From Litoribrevibacter albus (GTDB lineage: Bacteria; Pseudomonadota; Gammaproteobacteria; Pseudomonadales; Litoribrevibacteraceae), in NCBI RefSeq assembly GCF_030159995.1, contig NZ_BSNM01000027.1:1-64000 (forward strand): DNA of 64,000 nucleotides, given 5' to 3'. Below the pieces are notes generated by a model, which ran no database searches, was not told where the DNA came from, and saw nothing but the letters and a program-made list of their open reading frames with translations. Below are positions 26,989 to 39,752 of this stretch, in pieces. The translations under genes and the position numbers were made by a program. Numbering within the stretch: the stretch's first letter is position 1; each line of letters starts with the position of its first letter.

Positions 26989-28143
26989 CTAGTCGTTTAA
27001 CTCCATAGGGAATGTAACAACCACTTCAACCCCCAGCCCTGGTTGACTAGAAAACTCCAACTTGCCATGCAAATCCGCTTCAGCTAAAGACTTGATGATC
27101 CCCATTCCCAAACCAGAGCCACCTTCATCCTGTTTGGTGGTATAAAAATCCTCAAATACTTTGGAAAGCAAGGCGGCTTCAATGCCTACCCCGTTATCTC
27201 GGTAAATAATCCTCACTTGATCAGCAACCATTTCTGCCGAAATTTCAATACTCCCCTGGGTCACCCCCTCAAAACCATGCAACAATGAGTTATTGATTAG
27301 GTTGATCAAAATCTGAGATAACGCCCCCGTATAGGTCGAAAACTCGATTTCCCAAGGCACAGTATTTTTTATTTCATGGGTATATTTTTTGAGCTTAGCC
27401 TGCATACTCAAAACCACTTGATCAACAAAGTGATACAAGCTGATTTTATTCTTCTGATGACTGCACTGCCCGACTGCAACCTGTTTAAAACTTTGGATTA
27501 AGTTGGCCGCCAAATCTATGCTGACCTGACAGCTGTTCAATGCTTCTTTCTGCTGTTCTATGTATTGAGCAAAGTCACTCTGAGTTAAGGTCTGATCTTG
27601 CCACTTTTGTTGAATCTCATCCAAACAGTACTGACTGTAGCTCATTGCCGTTTTCAGGTTACCTAACGGGTTACTGACCTCATGCACAATCTCCCCAACC
27701 ATTTCGCCCAGTTCAGCCATTTTGAGTGATTTTTGCTGTAACTCTCGCTCCATCGTTCGCTGATGAAAGAGCTTCAACTGATTATCTACGCGCGAAAGCA
27801 CTTCTTCCCGTTGTGCTGGCTTGGTAATGTAATCTGCCGCCCCCAGCTGGAAACCAAATTTGATGTCTTCTGCGGCTGTCTTGGCCGTCACAAAAATAAT
27901 TGGAATATGAGCCAACTGAACGTTGGCTTTTAATCGTCGGCACACTTCATATCCATCAATGCCAGGCATCATCACATCAAGAAGAATCAAATGAGGCGGG
28001 TTCTTCTCTACCAAGCTCAACGCAACTTCACCACTGGTCACCGCTGCAATGTTATATTTATCATCATCCATGAAGCGACGTAACAAATCGATATTGGTCG
28101 GATTATCATCCACAATCAACACGTGATTCTGCAGATTAGACAT
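26989..28143 (-). CDS. Receiver-histidine kinase protein (REC-HisKA-HATPase)
   Basis: A 384-residue soluble protein. Its receiver domain comes first (VDDNPTN; phosphoacceptor Asp56 in LILLDVMMPGIDG; Lys109). A short coiled coil then leads to a histidine kinase core with H-box EIVHEVSNPLGNL (His154), N-box ILINLINNSLLHG and G boxes DNGVGI and GSGLGMGI. The order receiver then kinase suggests that an upstream kinase controls its activity by phosphorylation. Its start overlaps the end of the haem-sensor hybrid kinase gene by 8 nt, so the two are probably partners in one phosphorelay. The output is not visible. Confidence 0.9.
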   Translation of the reverse strand: MSNLQNHVLIVDDNPTNIDLLRRFMDDDKYNIAAVTSGEVALSLVEKNPPHLILLDVMMPGIDGYEVCRRLKANVQLAHIPIIFVTAKTAAEDIKFGFQLGAADYITKPAQREEVLSRVDNQLKLFHQRTMERELQQKSLKMAELGEMVGEIVHEVSNPLGNLKTAMSYSQYCLDEIQQKWQDQTLTQSDFAQYIEQQKEALNSCQVSIDLAANLIQSFKQVAVGQCSHQKNKISLYHFVDQVVLSMQAKLKKYTHEIKNTVPWEIEFSTYTGALSQILINLINNSLLHGFEGVTQGSIEISAEMVADQVRIIYRDNGVGIEAALLSKVFEDFYTTKQDEGGSGLGMGIIKSLAEADLHGKLEFSSQPGLGVEVVVTFPMELND

Positions 28144-30349
28144 CTTTCGTCTCCACAGCCTCCAGGTAACGCATTAAGCCCTCCATATCGTACTTAGCAA
28201 TGAAAGATTGAACCTCAGACACCCAGCCATATTGAGTACTGTCATAGCCTTTCAAGGCTTCTTCCAATTCCGATATTTGGTACAACTCAGCGGCCTGATA
28301 TAACGAATGTTTCAGCTGGGGAGACATCATTGAGTCCATTGTGGATTGCCTGTCAGTCACTGATGATTGCTGATCCTTATACACAAACTCTAACTGAAGG
28401 TGGGTTTGTAAACACAGATAGATGCTTTCAAAATAAAACGGTTTAGAAATATAGTCATCGAAGCCGATATCAATATAATATTGCGCTTCCGCTTGCAAAC
28501 TGGAAGCGCTGATGGCAATAAATGGAAGTTCACTCCATTTAGGATTCTGCCTTACACGCTTCAGCAAAGCGATACCATCCATATCAGGCATCACCAGATC
28601 AGAAAACACCAGATCGAACTCATAATTTTCCAGGCATTCGAGCGCTTCTTCACCACTAGCCGCAGTGATGACCTTAATCCCGATATCCGACAACATGCGA
28701 TGCAATAACTGACGGTTTAATTCTATGTCGTCAACAACCAGTATATTTGCATTGTATTCCGGTTTCAGCGCAACGACCTGTCTATTGGAGTCTGAATCTA
28801 AATCCAAAGATTCTGACAGAATCAGTTCAAGCTCGAAACTCACGCTGGTGCCCTTGTCCAATTCAGATTCCAGTTCAAGCTGACTTCCCATCATCGCCAA
28901 ATACTTCACAGAGATGGATAAACCAAGTCCGGTACCACCTTTTTCATAACCTTGCTGCCCTTGGCTAAAGGGCTCCAGAACAGTTGTTTGATGCTCTTCT
29001 GAAATGCCTGGTCCGCTGTCCACAATATTAAACCGGTATGTGTTATCACGAACGTTCGTAACCGCTAAACGAACAAACCCGGTATCGGTGAACTTAATTG
29101 CATTCCCCACCAAGTTAATCAATATCTGTCGCAGCTTTCCGGCATCCCCCACGACCGGTAGTTTTTGAAAAGCAAAGTCATTCTCTACCTGCCAACTGAT
29201 GCCTTTTTGAGTTGCTTTGAGGCTGAACATTTGACTCAGATCACTTAGTAACGCCACCAAGTCAAAGGTTTCGGCCCTCAATTGATGTCCACCCGCCTCA
29301 ATTCGGGACAGCTCAAGTACATCATTGATCAACCCCAGCAAGTGCCCCCCGGACTTATTGATGATTGAAACAGACTCCTGCTGATCCTGAGTTAACTGAG
29401 CATCACGCTCCAGGATTTGTGCATACCCTAAGATGGCATTCATTGGCGTACGAATTTCATGAGTGATATTTGCTAAGAAAACCGATTTCGCCTGGTTAGC
29501 CGCCACAGCTTCTTCCTTAGCAACGGTTGCCTCCTCCTCAGCGATCTTCCGTTCATTCACTTCATTCCCCAGTTGCTCATTCATCAGCTCTATTCGTTCT
29601 TTTTGAAGCTGCAGGCGTCGAATAATCAATGCGATACAACCAAAGGTGATGACCATCAACAATACGGTCAGACTCCCCACCTCCTGAAAAATCTGATCTA
29701 CTTTAGCCAGCCCCTGAGTGATGGGCAGAACCACTTCAAGAACGCCACGAACGTCCCCTTCTTGCCAATCGGTTTTAGGGGACTGGGGATGAGAGTTATG
29801 ACAGCTGACACAGGAATCACGCATTCGATCTGCAACCGCATAGCGCACACGAACGACTCCACCGGTATTTTCGACCTTCACATAAGGATCGACTTCTCCA
29901 GAACGAAAATGCTCCCATGCGTCTTTGGCAAAACTATCTTTTAGACCATTGCTTTCCTGACGCCATGGAAAGGGGTAAGGGCTATATAACTTGGCTGAAA
30001 GATCTTTACCATGTAACCCTATTCGCTCTCCCAGAAGCATACTCAGGGTCGCAGGTAACGGAATGGCACCTTTTCTCTGATGATAATCATGCGTAACCAG
30101 AATACCTTCCGAAGCGACACGCTGTACCACTTCTGAGCTATAGAGAGTACGAAACTCCTCCAGCATTTGACTGTATTGACCGGCACTATGGATGGTTGAA
30201 GATTCGACCAGCTCCACTTGAAGACTGCGTAGATGGGTAACAATCAGCCACACGCCCATCACGAAAACGGCCATCAAGATAACTAGCTGTTTTGTTAACC
30301 TTCGTTTGGTATTGGACTGATGTTTTTCAAGTACATCCGTGACTGCCAT
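28136..30349 (-). CDS. Hybrid histidine kinase with periplasmic c-type haem (Tll0287-like/DUF3365) sensor
   Basis: A 737-residue membrane kinase. Membrane helices at about 21-40 and 226-244 flank a periplasmic domain. This has the c-type haem attachment motif CVSCH (Cys180, Cys183, His184) in a DUF3365/Tll0287-like setting. A short coiled coil leads to HisKA (FLANITHEIRTPMNAILGY, His297) and an intact HATPase (NLVGNAIKFTDTG, GTGLGLSI). A receiver domain (NILVVDDIELNRQL, phosphoacceptor in FSDLVMPDMDG) and a short helical tail of about 75 residues follow. The haem suggests sensing of redox state or a diatomic gas. It is followed by the overlapping REC-kinase gene. No DNA-binding regulator is adjacent. 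Confidence 0.9.
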   Translation of the reverse strand: MAVTDVLEKHQSNTKRRLTKQLVILMAVFVMGVWLIVTHLRSLQVELVESSTIHSAGQYSQMLEEFRTLYSSEVVQRVASEGILVTHDYHQRKGAIPLPATLSMLLGERIGLHGKDLSAKLYSPYPFPWRQESNGLKDSFAKDAWEHFRSGEVDPYVKVENTGGVVRVRYAVADRMRDSCVSCHNSHPQSPKTDWQEGDVRGVLEVVLPITQGLAKVDQIFQEVGSLTVLLMVITFGCIALIIRRLQLQKERIELMNEQLGNEVNERKIAEEEATVAKEEAVAANQAKSVFLANITHEIRTPMNAILGYAQILERDAQLTQDQQESVSIINKSGGHLLGLINDVLELSRIEAGGHQLRAETFDLVALLSDLSQMFSLKATQKGISWQVENDFAFQKLPVVGDAGKLRQILINLVGNAIKFTDTGFVRLAVTNVRDNTYRFNIVDSGPGISEEHQTTVLEPFSQGQQGYEKGGTGLGLSISVKYLAMMGSQLELESELDKGTSVSFELELILSESLDLDSDSNRQVVALKPEYNANILVVDDIELNRQLLHRMLSDIGIKVITAASGEEALECLENYEFDLVFSDLVMPDMDGIALLKRVRQNPKWSELPFIAISASSLQAEAQYYIDIGFDDYISKPFYFESIYLCLQTHLQLEFVYKDQQSSVTDRQSTMDSMMSPQLKHSLYQAAELYQISELEEALKGYDSTQYGWVSEVQSFIAKYDMEGLMRYLEAVETKDV

Positions 30350-30477
30350 GACATAGCTTTCAACAGTTATAAAGAATTAACTCAGTATAGTTAGACAGCG
30401 AACTTTTGCTATCAGCCGCCCAATAGCAATACTCCACCAGAGGGTTAAACAAAGGAAGAAGGGAAAGGCTACGCAAC

Positions 30478-30888
30478 TTATTGCGCAGCCCCTTTAGAAA
30501 TTGGCGGATGATAAATCATTTGTACTGTCACACCGTCCGGGTCTAAACAGTAAAAACTACGAGCACCATCCCGATGCGTTCTTGGCTTGCTTTGCGCCTT
30601 AACACCATTAGCAGTTAAAAACTCATACCAGCGATCAACATCATCCATCTCATCGACGATGAAACCGATATGATCCAAACGCTGACCTGCTCGGGAAGGT
30701 TCTTCAGTGGCTCGATGTAAGGCTAGATTATCAACACCCGAACAAAGATAAATATTATCCGGGTCAGGATGCCACTCAACTTCCATACCCAATAAATCCG
30801 TATAGAAGGACAAACATTCTTCAAACTTATTAACGAACAAAGCAACATGCCGTAAACCGGCATGCCTTGCTGGACGCTCTACAGACAT
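30478..30888 (-). CDS. VOC-family (glyoxalase/bleomycin resistance-like) protein
   Basis: A 136-residue protein with two beta-alpha-beta-beta-beta units of the vicinal oxygen chelate fold: GLRHVALFVNKFEECLSFYTDLLGMEVEW in the first and LDHIGFIVDEMDDVDRWYEFL, then DGARSFYCLDPDGVTVQMIYHP in the second. Possible metal ligands include His15, His73 and a late Glu/Gln position. Members of this family are dioxygenases, isomerases or resistance proteins; the substrate cannot be read here. It starts 1 nt after the OsmC-family gene stop, so the two form an operon. Confidence 0.8.
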   Translation of the reverse strand: MSVERPARHAGLRHVALFVNKFEECLSFYTDLLGMEVEWHPDPDNIYLCSGVDNLALHRATEEPSRAGQRLDHIGFIVDEMDDVDRWYEFLTANGVKAQSKPRTHRDGARSFYCLDPDGVTVQMIYHPPISKGAAQ

Positions 30889-30889
30889 A

Positions 30890-31309
30890 TTAGCCCTCGA
30901 TCACTTCATAATCGTGCGTGATTTCCACACCCGCCTTGCCCAACATGATAGACGCGGAACAATACTTCTCTGCTGAAAGTTCAACCGCACGTTTAACCTG
31001 TGCTTCTTTCAAGTTAGTTCCAGTCACTTTAAAGTGCAGATGAATCTTGGTGAATACCGAAGGAACTTCATCAGCACGCTCAGCCTCAATTTCAGCCACA
31101 CAGTCTGTTACTTGCTGACGGGACTTTTTCAAAATACTCACGACATCAAAGGAAGCACACCCTCCCATACCGATCAATAGAGTTTCCATTGGACGCATAC
31201 CGATATTACGACCACCATGATCTTCCGGGCCATCCATTAAGACAGTATGACCTGTGCCCGACTCACCTAAGAAACTTACATTTTCAACCCATTTAATACG
31301 TGCTTTCAT
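30890..31309 (-). CDS. OsmC-family protein (YhfA-like)
   Basis: A protein of about 139 residues with the OsmC/Ohr fold. The segment MRPMETLLIGMGGCASFDVVSILKKSRQ carries the first conserved Cys, and ELSAEKYCSASIMLGKAGVEI the second; paired cysteines in this family reduce peroxides. Gene order next to crp/vfr is also seen in Pseudomonas and E. coli (yhfA next to crp). I place the start at 31309 (MKARIKW), which has AGGTGA just upstream; a longer frame adds ten residues. The physiological substrate is not established. Confidence 0.88.
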   Translation of the reverse strand: MKARIKWVENVSFLGESGTGHTVLMDGPEDHGGRNIGMRPMETLLIGMGGCASFDVVSILKKSRQQVTDCVAEIEAERADEVPSVFTKIHLHFKVTGTNLKEAQVKRAVELSAEKYCSASIMLGKAGVEITHDYEVIEG

Positions 31310-31608
31310 CACTTCACCTTTTATTTTCGAGATAAACATTGTAACTGGATCACATTCCTAGCAAAACATTTCAAAATAATTTATAAAGTTCTTTAATATC
31401 ATGCATGTAGAACACTAACTGCATAAGAAGCTGACAAGAATCAGCCTAACGAATGGAAATTTGGGGAATAATTGGCAAGTTAGTCTATTCTTAATAAGTC
31501 TGTGTTTACACCAAAACAAGGCTTTACATGACTAACCAAGTCCACTCTAATGTTGCCTTTGTTAAGAAGAATCACACAAATACAAAAGGGATCTCTCAGG
31601 TTTAGCCT

Positions 31609-32247
31609 ATGACTAGCATTATTAAGCCAGTAGAAACCAACAAGCATTTGGACGCTTTCGTAGCTCAATGCCATCGCAGAAAATATCCAAGTAAAAGTAC
31701 CATCATCTATGCTGGCGATGAATGTGATTCTCTTTACTACATTGTGAAAGGATCAGTAGCCGTCATCATTGAAGATGACGATGGACGTGAAATGATTATG
31801 GCTTATCTGAACGCCGGAGACTTCTTCGGTGAGATGGGCCTTTTCGATCAGGAAGAAACTCGCTCCGCCTGGATTAAAGCCAAAACGGAGTGTGAAGTAG
31901 CTGAAATTGGCTACAGCAAGTTTAAAGAATTTACTCAAACCTCACCCGAAATCCTGTATATGTTAGGAAAACAAATGGCTAACCGCTTACGTGCAACCAC
32001 GCGTAAGGTGGGTGATTTGGCTTTCCTTGATGTTACAGGCCGAGTGGCTCGTACCCTTCTGGAGTTGACCAAAGAGCCTGATGCCATGACTCACCCGGAT
32101 GGTATGCAGATCAAAATCACTCGTCAGGAGATCGGTCGAATTGTTGGCTGTTCTCGTGAAATGGTGGGCCGAGTCCTCAAGACCCTGGAAGAACAAGGTC
32201 TTGTTTCTGTGAAAGGTAAGACAATGGTAGTTTACGGTACTCGATAA
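31609..32247 (+). CDS. crp: cAMP receptor protein (Crp/Vfr)
   Basis: A 212-residue global regulator. The N-terminal cyclic-nucleotide domain has the cAMP pocket [16 protein letters not shown] dimer helix is followed by a helix-turn-helix domain with [30 protein letters not shown], whose recognition helix is nearly that of E. coli CRP and Pseudomonas Vfr. It likely controls catabolism and, as Vfr does, type IV pili and virulence-type traits. It is divergent from the OsmC gene across about 300 bp and ends at a terminator shared with hemE. AGG precedes the ATG. Confidence 0.96.
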   Translation: MTSIIKPVETNKHLDAFVAQCHRRKYPSKSTIIYAGDECDSLYYIVKGSVAVIIEDDDGREMIMAYLNAGDFFGEMGLFDQEETRSAWIKAKTECEVAEIGYSKFKEFTQTSPEILYMLGKQMANRLRATTRKVGDLAFLDVTGRVARTLLELTKEPDAMTHPDGMQIKITRQEIGRIVGCSREMVGRVLKTLEEQGLVSVKGKTMVVYGTR

Positions 32248-32270
32248 ACTCCCGTTCACCACTTACATAC

Positions 32271-32300
32271 TAAAAAAGCCAGCGTATGCTGGCTTTTTTA
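32271..32300. terminator. Bidirectional terminator between crp and hemE
   Basis: AAAAAAGCCAGC, loop GTAT, GCTGGCTTTTTT: a perfect stem flanked by an A run and a T run. It can end both crp (plus) and hemE (minus). Confidence 0.9.
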
Positions 32301-32320
32301 GTTAAAGATTAAATCTGATA

Positions 32321-33403
32321 TTAACCGTGATACTGAGGGCTCAACTCTTCCACCGCCTCAATAAAGGCTTTTGCATGCTCAGGATCTACCCACTGATGAA
32401 TACCATGACCAAGGTTAAATACATGTCCGGTACCCTGACCGAAGCTGTCCAAAATGGTTTTCACTTCATCACGAATGATCTTTGGTTCCGCGTACAATAC
32501 ACATGGGTCCATATTGCCCTGTAGCGCTACACGATCACCAACACGGCTACGGGCATTACCAATATCGGTTGTCCAGTCCAGGCCAAGCGCATCACAACCA
32601 GTATCTGCCATTGATTCCAGCCACTGACCGCCACCTTTGGTGAACATGATTACAGGCACCTTACGCCCTTCGCTTTCACGCTTCAATCCTGCAACAATTT
32701 TCTCCATATACTTCAGAGAAAACTCACGATAGCAACGATCACTCAAGGAACCACCCCAGGTATCAAAGATTTGAACCGCTTGGGCACCCGCATCAATTTG
32801 AGCATTTAAATAGCCAGTGACTGATTGAGCCAACTTATCCAATAATTGATGCATCACTTCAGGCTGGTTATACATCATTGCTTTAACTTTACGGAAGTCT
32901 TTGGAAGAACCACCTTCCACCATGTAAGTAGCTAGCGTCCACGGACTACCAGAGAAACCAATCAAAGGAACACGGCCATTCAATTCACGACGAATAGTAG
33001 ACACGGCTTTCGTCACATAGGACAGATCCCCGGCCTCCATATTCACAACTGGAAGCGCATTTACATCGGCTTCTGTCTCTACGATTTTTTTGAATTTAGG
33101 ACCTTCACCCGTCTCAAAATACAAACCTAATCCCATTGCGTCAGGAATCGTCAGAATGTCGGAAAACAGAATAGCCGCATCAAGACCAGGATAGCGATCC
33201 AAAGGCTGTAGCGTCACTTCACAAGCAAAATCCGCATTCATACACAGGTCCATAAAGCTTCCTGCATTCGCACGTGAAGCACGATACTCTGGGAGGTAAC
33301 GACCCGCCTGACGCATCATCCAGATCGGTGTACGATCTACTGGCTCACGTAATAAAGCACGTAAAAAACGGTCGTTTTTAAGCTCAGCTTTAGCTTCGGT
33401 CAT
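32321..33403 (-). CDS. hemE: Uroporphyrinogen decarboxylase
   Basis: A 360-residue TIM-barrel enzyme that removes four carboxyl groups from uroporphyrinogen III to give coproporphyrinogen III in haem synthesis. The active-site segment [16 protein letters not shown] is at the N-terminus; [12 protein letters not shown] carries the catalytic Asp; [13 protein letters not shown] and [15 protein letters not shown] are also conserved. Length is normal. GGAG lies 5 nt before the ATG. The gene follows gltD, as in the conserved aro-damX-gltB-gltD-hemE order, but a terminator separates them. Confidence 0.97.
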   Translation of the reverse strand: MTEAKAELKNDRFLRALLREPVDRTPIWMMRQAGRYLPEYRASRANAGSFMDLCMNADFACEVTLQPLDRYPGLDAAILFSDILTIPDAMGLGLYFETGEGPKFKKIVETEADVNALPVVNMEAGDLSYVTKAVSTIRRELNGRVPLIGFSGSPWTLATYMVEGGSSKDFRKVKAMMYNQPEVMHQLLDKLAQSVTGYLNAQIDAGAQAVQIFDTWGGSLSDRCYREFSLKYMEKIVAGLKRESEGRKVPVIMFTKGGGQWLESMADTGCDALGLDWTTDIGNARSRVGDRVALQGNMDPCVLYAEPKIIRDEVKTILDSFGQGTGHVFNLGHGIHQWVDPEHAKAFIEAVEELSPQYHG

Positions 33404-33464
33404 GGTTACTCCAGAGTAATGTCAAACTAATTAAAAAAATTGCGCTCAATGATAACCAAAAAGC

Positions 33465-33507
33465 AAAAAAAAAGCTCAGTATGTTCAACACATACCGAGC
33501 TTTTTTT
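33465..33507 (-). terminator. Intrinsic terminator downstream of gltD
   Basis: An A run, then GCTCAGTATGT pairing with ACATACCGAGC (one mismatch), then a T run on the plus strand. It ends leftward gltBD transcription and could also work the other way. Confidence 0.85.
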
Positions 33508-33566
33508 GACTTTGGTCAGAAGTATTTTGGCTTCTAGAATTAAATCAAATGCCTACTAGAAACAAA

Positions 33567-34985
<1,419 letters not shown>

Positions 34986-35040
34986 TCAACCTCTTTTCTC
35001 AAGCTTCGTTCACGGGTTATTGTCAAGATAACTCGCGCCC

Positions 35041-38000
35041 TTATTCAGGACGCGACTTCATGCTATCTAACAATTTACCCAGGCTTGCTGCTTTTGGTTT
35101 TACCAACCAGAACTTACCAACGAAGCCATCAAAATCATCTAGAATCTGTTGACCCCAAGCACTGCCAGTTTCAGCAACGTACTCAGTGATCACTTGACGC
35201 AGGTGATTACGGTACTCTTCCATTGACTCTTGAGTGATACGATGGATATCAATCAACTCATGATTATAACAGTCAACAAAGGTACGATCCTGATCCAGTA
35301 CATAAGCGAAACCGCCTGTCATACCAGCACCAAAGTTCACACCTACATTCCCAAGAACAGTAACAAAACCACCCGTCATATATTCACAACAGTGATCGCC
35401 TGCACCTTCGATAACAGCATGTGCACCCGAGTTACGAACTGCAAATCGCTCACCCGCTGTACCAGCCGCAAACAACGTACCACCTGTTGCACCGTACAAA
35501 CACGTGTTACCAATAATGGAGGTTTCTTGAGTCTCAAACTGACTACCTTCTGGCGGACGAATCACCAGCTTACCGCCAGCCATACCTTTACCAACGTAGT
35601 CGTTTGCATCACCTTCAAGGCGCATTACCAAACCACCGGCGTTCCAAACACCAAAACTTTGGCCTGCAGTACCTTTAAGATTCAAAGTAACAGGAGCATC
35701 AGCCATCCCCAAGTTGCCATAGCGCTTGGCAATCTCACCAGATAAACGAGCACCTACCGAACGGTCACAGTTAGTTACTGTAAACTCAAACTCACCACCT
35801 GACTTAGCTTCAACTGCAGAAAGAACTTCTTCAACGATTTGCGTATTCTTAGCGCCTTCATCGTAAGGAGCATTCTTCTGTACAGCACATGTCTGTGGCT
35901 TATCTGCCGGAACAAAGCTGTTATCAAGAATTGGTGTCAGGTCAAGCTTGGCTTGACGCTCAGTGATACCATCCAGAATTTCAAGCAAGTCAGTACGACC
36001 CACAAGCTCTTCCAATGATTTAACACCCATATCTGCAAGCAACTGACGAACTTCTTGTGCCACGAAACGGAAATAGTTCATCACCATTTCAACCGTGCCA
36101 ATAAAGTGCTTATCACGAAGCAGATCATCTTGCGTTGCAACACCGGTCGCACAGTTATTCAAGTGACAGATACGAAGGATCTTACAACCCAAAGCCACCA
36201 TTGGAGCCGTACCAAAGCCATAGCTTTCAGCACCCAAAATTGCAGCCTTAACCACATCAACCCCAGTCTTCATACCACCGTCTGTTTGAAGACGAACTTT
36301 GTCACGAAGATCATTAAAACGAAGTGCCTGATGGGCTTCACTCAAACCTAGTTCCCAAGGAGAACCAGCATGTTTAATCGATGTTAACGGACTCGCAGCG
36401 GTACCACCATCGTAGCCAGAAATCGTAATCAAGTCAGCGTACGCTTTAGCCACACCAGCAGCAATCGTACCTACGCCTGGCTCAGACACAAGCTTCACAG
36501 ACACTTGCGCTTCTGGGTTCACTTGTTTCAAGTCGAAGATCAGCTGTGCCAAATCTTCAATTGAATAAATGTCATGATGCGGAGGCGGTGAAATCAAGGT
36601 CACACCAGGCACTGAATAACGCAAGCGCGCGATCAGATCATTTACCTTACCACCTGGTAACTGTCCACCTTCACCCGGCTTAGCACCCTGAGCTACTTTA
36701 ATCTGTAGAACGTCTGCATTCACTAGGTAATGAGGGGTTACACCAAAACGACCAGAGGCGATTTGCTTAATTTTCGAACGTTTCTCTGTACCGTAACGAA
36801 CAGGATCCTCACCACCCTCACCAGAGTTTGAACGACCACCAAGGCGGTTCATCGCTACAGCCAAAGCTTCGTGCGCTTCAGGAGAAAGTGCACCAAGCGA
36901 CATAGCCGCAGAGTCAAAACGAGGATAAATACTTTCTAACGGCTCAACGTCATCAATTGAAATCGGGTTAACACCGGTTTTCAACTTAAACATGTCGCGC
37001 AATGTAGCAATCGGACGCTCATTAACCAATTCAGCGTACTGATCATAGGCACGCTGATCACCATTCTGAACTGCGTCCTGAAGTAACTTAACTACATCCG
37101 GGTTATAGGTGTGATATTCGCTGTTGTGTACAAACTTCAGGAAACCACCTTGGGTGATTGGCTTACGCTTACGCGATGCAAGATCAGCCAACATTTGTTG
37201 ATCTTCCTGAAGATCACTGAAGTCAGCACCTTGAATACGGTTAGCAACACCAGTAAAGCACAGATCAACAACAGATTGATTCAGACCAATACATTCAAAT
37301 AATTGTGAACCACGGTAAGATGCAATCGTAGAAATACCCATCTTAGATAGGATTTTCAGAAGCCCTTTATTGATACCTTTACGGTAGTTCTTCTGAGCTT
37401 CGATTGGATCCATAACCAACTCACCAGAACGTACAAGATCACAAAGTGTTTCGTACGCAAGATAAGGATGGATTGCAGTAGCACCAAAACCAATCAATAC
37501 AGCACAGTGATGAGAATCACGAGCCCAACCGGTTTCAACAATGATGTTTGAATCACAACGAAGACCTTCGTTGATCAGACGGTGGTGAACTGCACCCGTT
37601 GCCATGAACGAGTTAACAGGCAGTTTACCTTCCGAGATCTCACGATCAGAAAGAATAACCAGCGTTGTTCCTGATTTAACTAGATCAACCGCTTCATCAC
37701 ATACACGTTTAACAGCGGCTTCAAGACCTTCTTCCGCAGTATACTCAAGCTTCACGACACCAGCTCGGAAACGATCGTCTTCCAACGAAGCCAGCTTGTT
37801 TACTTTACTGCCAGAAAGAATAGGCGTCGTCAAAATAATACGAGACGCATGCTCCGGCGAAAACTCAAATACATTTCGCTCAGCACCAATACATGTCTCT
37901 AAAGACATTACGATGGTTTCACGTAATGGATCGATTGGCGGGTTTGTAACCTGAGCAAATTTCTGACGGAAGAAATCACTGACCGGACGGATCTTCTGAG

Positions 38001-39492
38001 ACAACACAGCCATAGGCGTATCATCACCCATTGATCCAACGGCTTCCTGGCCACCTTCAGCCAATGGACGCAGTACCTGATCACGTTCTTCGAATGTCAC
38101 TTGATACATCTTCATGTTGGCTTTCAGAACTTCCTGATCCAGGCTCTCTGCCTGTTGAAGTTCTTCGCTCATAGAAGATTCAATACGAATAGCGTTCTCT
38201 TTCAACCACTTCTTATAAGGGTTTGAGTTTTTCAGACGCTCATCAATATCTTTGGTATGCAGAACTTCACCAGTGCTTGTGTCAATAACAAGCATTTGAC
38301 CCGGTCCTACACGACCTTTGGCAACAACATCTTCAGGAGCATAATCATATACACCGATTTCTGATGCCAAAGTAATATAACCATTTTTAGTCGTTACCCA
38401 ACGAGCAGGGCGAAGACCGTTACGGTCAAGCATACATACCGCATGACGACCATCAGTCATTACAACGCCCGCAGGGCCATCCCATGCTTCACAGTGCATG
38501 GAAGTATATTCGTAGAAGGCACGCAGATCTGGATCCATCGTCTCGGCATTTTGCCAAGCTGGCGGAATAATCAATCGCAACGCTTGAGCTAGGTCCATAC
38601 CACCTGCAAGCAACAACTCAAGCATGTTATCCATACTAGAAGAGTCAGATCCAGTAGTGTTTACAACTGGCTGCAGATCATTTAGCTCAGGGATAAGTGG
38701 CGTAGCATACTTGCTACCACGAGCTTTAGCCCAGTTACGGTTACCTTCAACCGTATTAATCTCACCATTATGCGCAAGATAACGGAACGGTTGAGCCAAC
38801 GGCCAACGAGGTAAGGTATTCGTAGAAAATCTTTGGTGGAATACACAAATAGAGGTAGTAACGCGCTCATCACCAAGATCTAAATAAAAACTTGGCAAAT
38901 CAACAGGCATCATCAAGCCTTTATAAGACAGAACTTCTGATGACATACTACAGATGTAGAAGTTTTCCTGGCCCGTATTGGCTTGTTCAGCTCGGCGTTT
39001 GGTAACAAACAGCTTAACCATGAACTCTTGTTCAGTTAAACCTTCCGGCGCTTCAATAAATAGTTGCTCGAATCGAGGCAATACATCAATCGCCATAGGA
39101 CCAAGACAATCATTATTCGTTGGCACAACACGCCAACCAGCTACGGTTAATCCTTCTGCTTTCACAGCCGCTTCAACGTTAGAACGTTGTGTGCTGGCCA
39201 ATTCCTCATTCAAATCAAGGAACAGCATCGCAACGGCATACTGATCAGCTAGGCTTTTCCCAAACTGTTCATTTGCTACTTCTCTGAGGAATGCATCTGG
39301 TTTTTTAATCAGAAGACCACAACCGTCGCCTGTTTTACCGTCTGCAGCAATACCACCACGATGGGTCATGCAAGTTAGAGCTTCAATTGCAGTCTCTAAC
39401 AAGTGGTGGCTAGCTTCACCGCTCATGTGAGCAATCAGACCAAAACCACAGTTATCTCTGACATCCCCAGGATGATAAAGACCTTTACTCAT
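35041..39492 (-). CDS. gltB: Glutamate synthase, large (alpha) subunit
   Basis: A 1483-residue enzyme that, with GltD, makes two glutamates from glutamine and 2-oxoglutarate. A 14-residue propeptide precedes the catalytic Cys15 ([13 protein letters not shown]) of the class II amidotransferase domain. A central domain and the FMN-binding synthase domain follow; the latter contains [13 protein letters not shown] and the 3Fe-4S cysteines of [20 protein letters not shown]. The C-terminal beta-helix has GG-rich repeats ([17 protein letters not shown]). Length is typical. It has its own candidate promoter after damX. Confidence 0.98.
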   Translation of the reverse strand: MSKGLYHPGDVRDNCGFGLIAHMSGEASHHLLETAIEALTCMTHRGGIAADGKTGDGCGLLIKKPDAFLREVANEQFGKSLADQYAVAMLFLDLNEELASTQRSNVEAAVKAEGLTVAGWRVVPTNNDCLGPMAIDVLPRFEQLFIEAPEGLTEQEFMVKLFVTKRRAEQANTGQENFYICSMSSEVLSYKGLMMPVDLPSFYLDLGDERVTTSICVFHQRFSTNTLPRWPLAQPFRYLAHNGEINTVEGNRNWAKARGSKYATPLIPELNDLQPVVNTTGSDSSSMDNMLELLLAGGMDLAQALRLIIPPAWQNAETMDPDLRAFYEYTSMHCEAWDGPAGVVMTDGRHAVCMLDRNGLRPARWVTTKNGYITLASEIGVYDYAPEDVVAKGRVGPGQMLVIDTSTGEVLHTKDIDERLKNSNPYKKWLKENAIRIESSMSEELQQAESLDQEVLKANMKMYQVTFEERDQVLRPLAEGGQEAVGSMGDDTPMAVLSQKIRPVSDFFRQKFAQVTNPPIDPLRETIVMSLETCIGAERNVFEFSPEHASRIILTTPILSGSKVNKLASLEDDRFRAGVVKLEYTAEEGLEAAVKRVCDEAVDLVKSGTTLVILSDREISEGKLPVNSFMATGAVHHRLINEGLRCDSNIIVETGWARDSHHCAVLIGFGATAIHPYLAYETLCDLVRSGELVMDPIEAQKNYRKGINKGLLKILSKMGISTIASYRGSQLFECIGLNQSVVDLCFTGVANRIQGADFSDLQEDQQMLADLASRKRKPITQGGFLKFVHNSEYHTYNPDVVKLLQDAVQNGDQRAYDQYAELVNERPIATLRDMFKLKTGVNPISIDDVEPLESIYPRFDSAAMSLGALSPEAHEALAVAMNRLGGRSNSGEGGEDPVRYGTEKRSKIKQIASGRFGVTPHYLVNADVLQIKVAQGAKPGEGGQLPGGKVNDLIARLRYSVPGVTLISPPPHHDIYSIEDLAQLIFDLKQVNPEAQVSVKLVSEPGVGTIAAGVAKAYADLITISGYDGGTAASPLTSIKHAGSPWELGLSEAHQALRFNDLRDKVRLQTDGGMKTGVDVVKAAILGAESYGFGTAPMVALGCKILRICHLNNCATGVATQDDLLRDKHFIGTVEMVMNYFRFVAQEVRQLLADMGVKSLEELVGRTDLLEILDGITERQAKLDLTPILDNSFVPADKPQTCAVQKNAPYDEGAKNTQIVEEVLSAVEAKSGGEFEFTVTNCDRSVGARLSGEIAKRYGNLGMADAPVTLNLKGTAGQSFGVWNAGGLVMRLEGDANDYVGKGMAGGKLVIRPPEGSQFETQETSIIGNTCLYGATGGTLFAAGTAGERFAVRNSGAHAVIEGAGDHCCEYMTGGFVTVLGNVGVNFGAGMTGGFAYVLDQDRTFVDCYNHELIDIHRITQESMEEYRNHLRQVITEYVAETGSAWGQQILDDFDGFVGKFWLVKPKAASLGKLLDSMKSRPE

Positions 39493-39560
39493 AAGCCACT
39501 CTCACCTAGCTAATCTTAAAATTCTTAACCGAGCCACGACAAATACCTAGGCTCAAAACA

Positions 39561-39583
39561 CCTGCGAAAAGCCTCCACGCAGG
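39561..39583 (-). repeat. Hairpin in the gltB leader
   Basis: In the transcript CCTGCG pairs perfectly with CGCAGG around an 11-nt loop containing GGAGG, about 70-90 nt upstream of the gltB ATG. No T run follows. It may be a leader structure that affects gltB expression. Confidence 0.4.
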
Positions 39584-39596
39584 CAAAGGGGCGACA

Positions 39597-39625
39597 ATTT
39601 TACACAAAACAGTGGCAGGTAACAA
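39597..39625 (-). promoter_or_regulatory. Candidate gltBD promoter
   Basis: On the minus strand TTGTTA (39620-39625), a 17-bp spacer and TAAAAT (39597-39602) lie about 105 bp before gltB. The rest of the 260-bp gap toward damX is AT-rich and shows no clear terminator. Confidence 0.5.
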
Positions 39626-39752
39626 ACTTTTACGCAAAATCCGTACAGAAATGCGACGAGTCTATTCAAATATGCGACTTCTTAAGGAGAAAAGAAGATG
39701 TGGAATAATTCAAAAAGAAAGGAATGAATAATACTACTAAAATTCCCGGATA

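Noticed and set aside
31340-31356. CRP-like site upstream of the OsmC gene and crp
   Set aside because: One perfect TGTGATC half is present on the minus strand, but the second half is poor and the spacing is one base short of the CRP consensus, so autoregulation is not supported.
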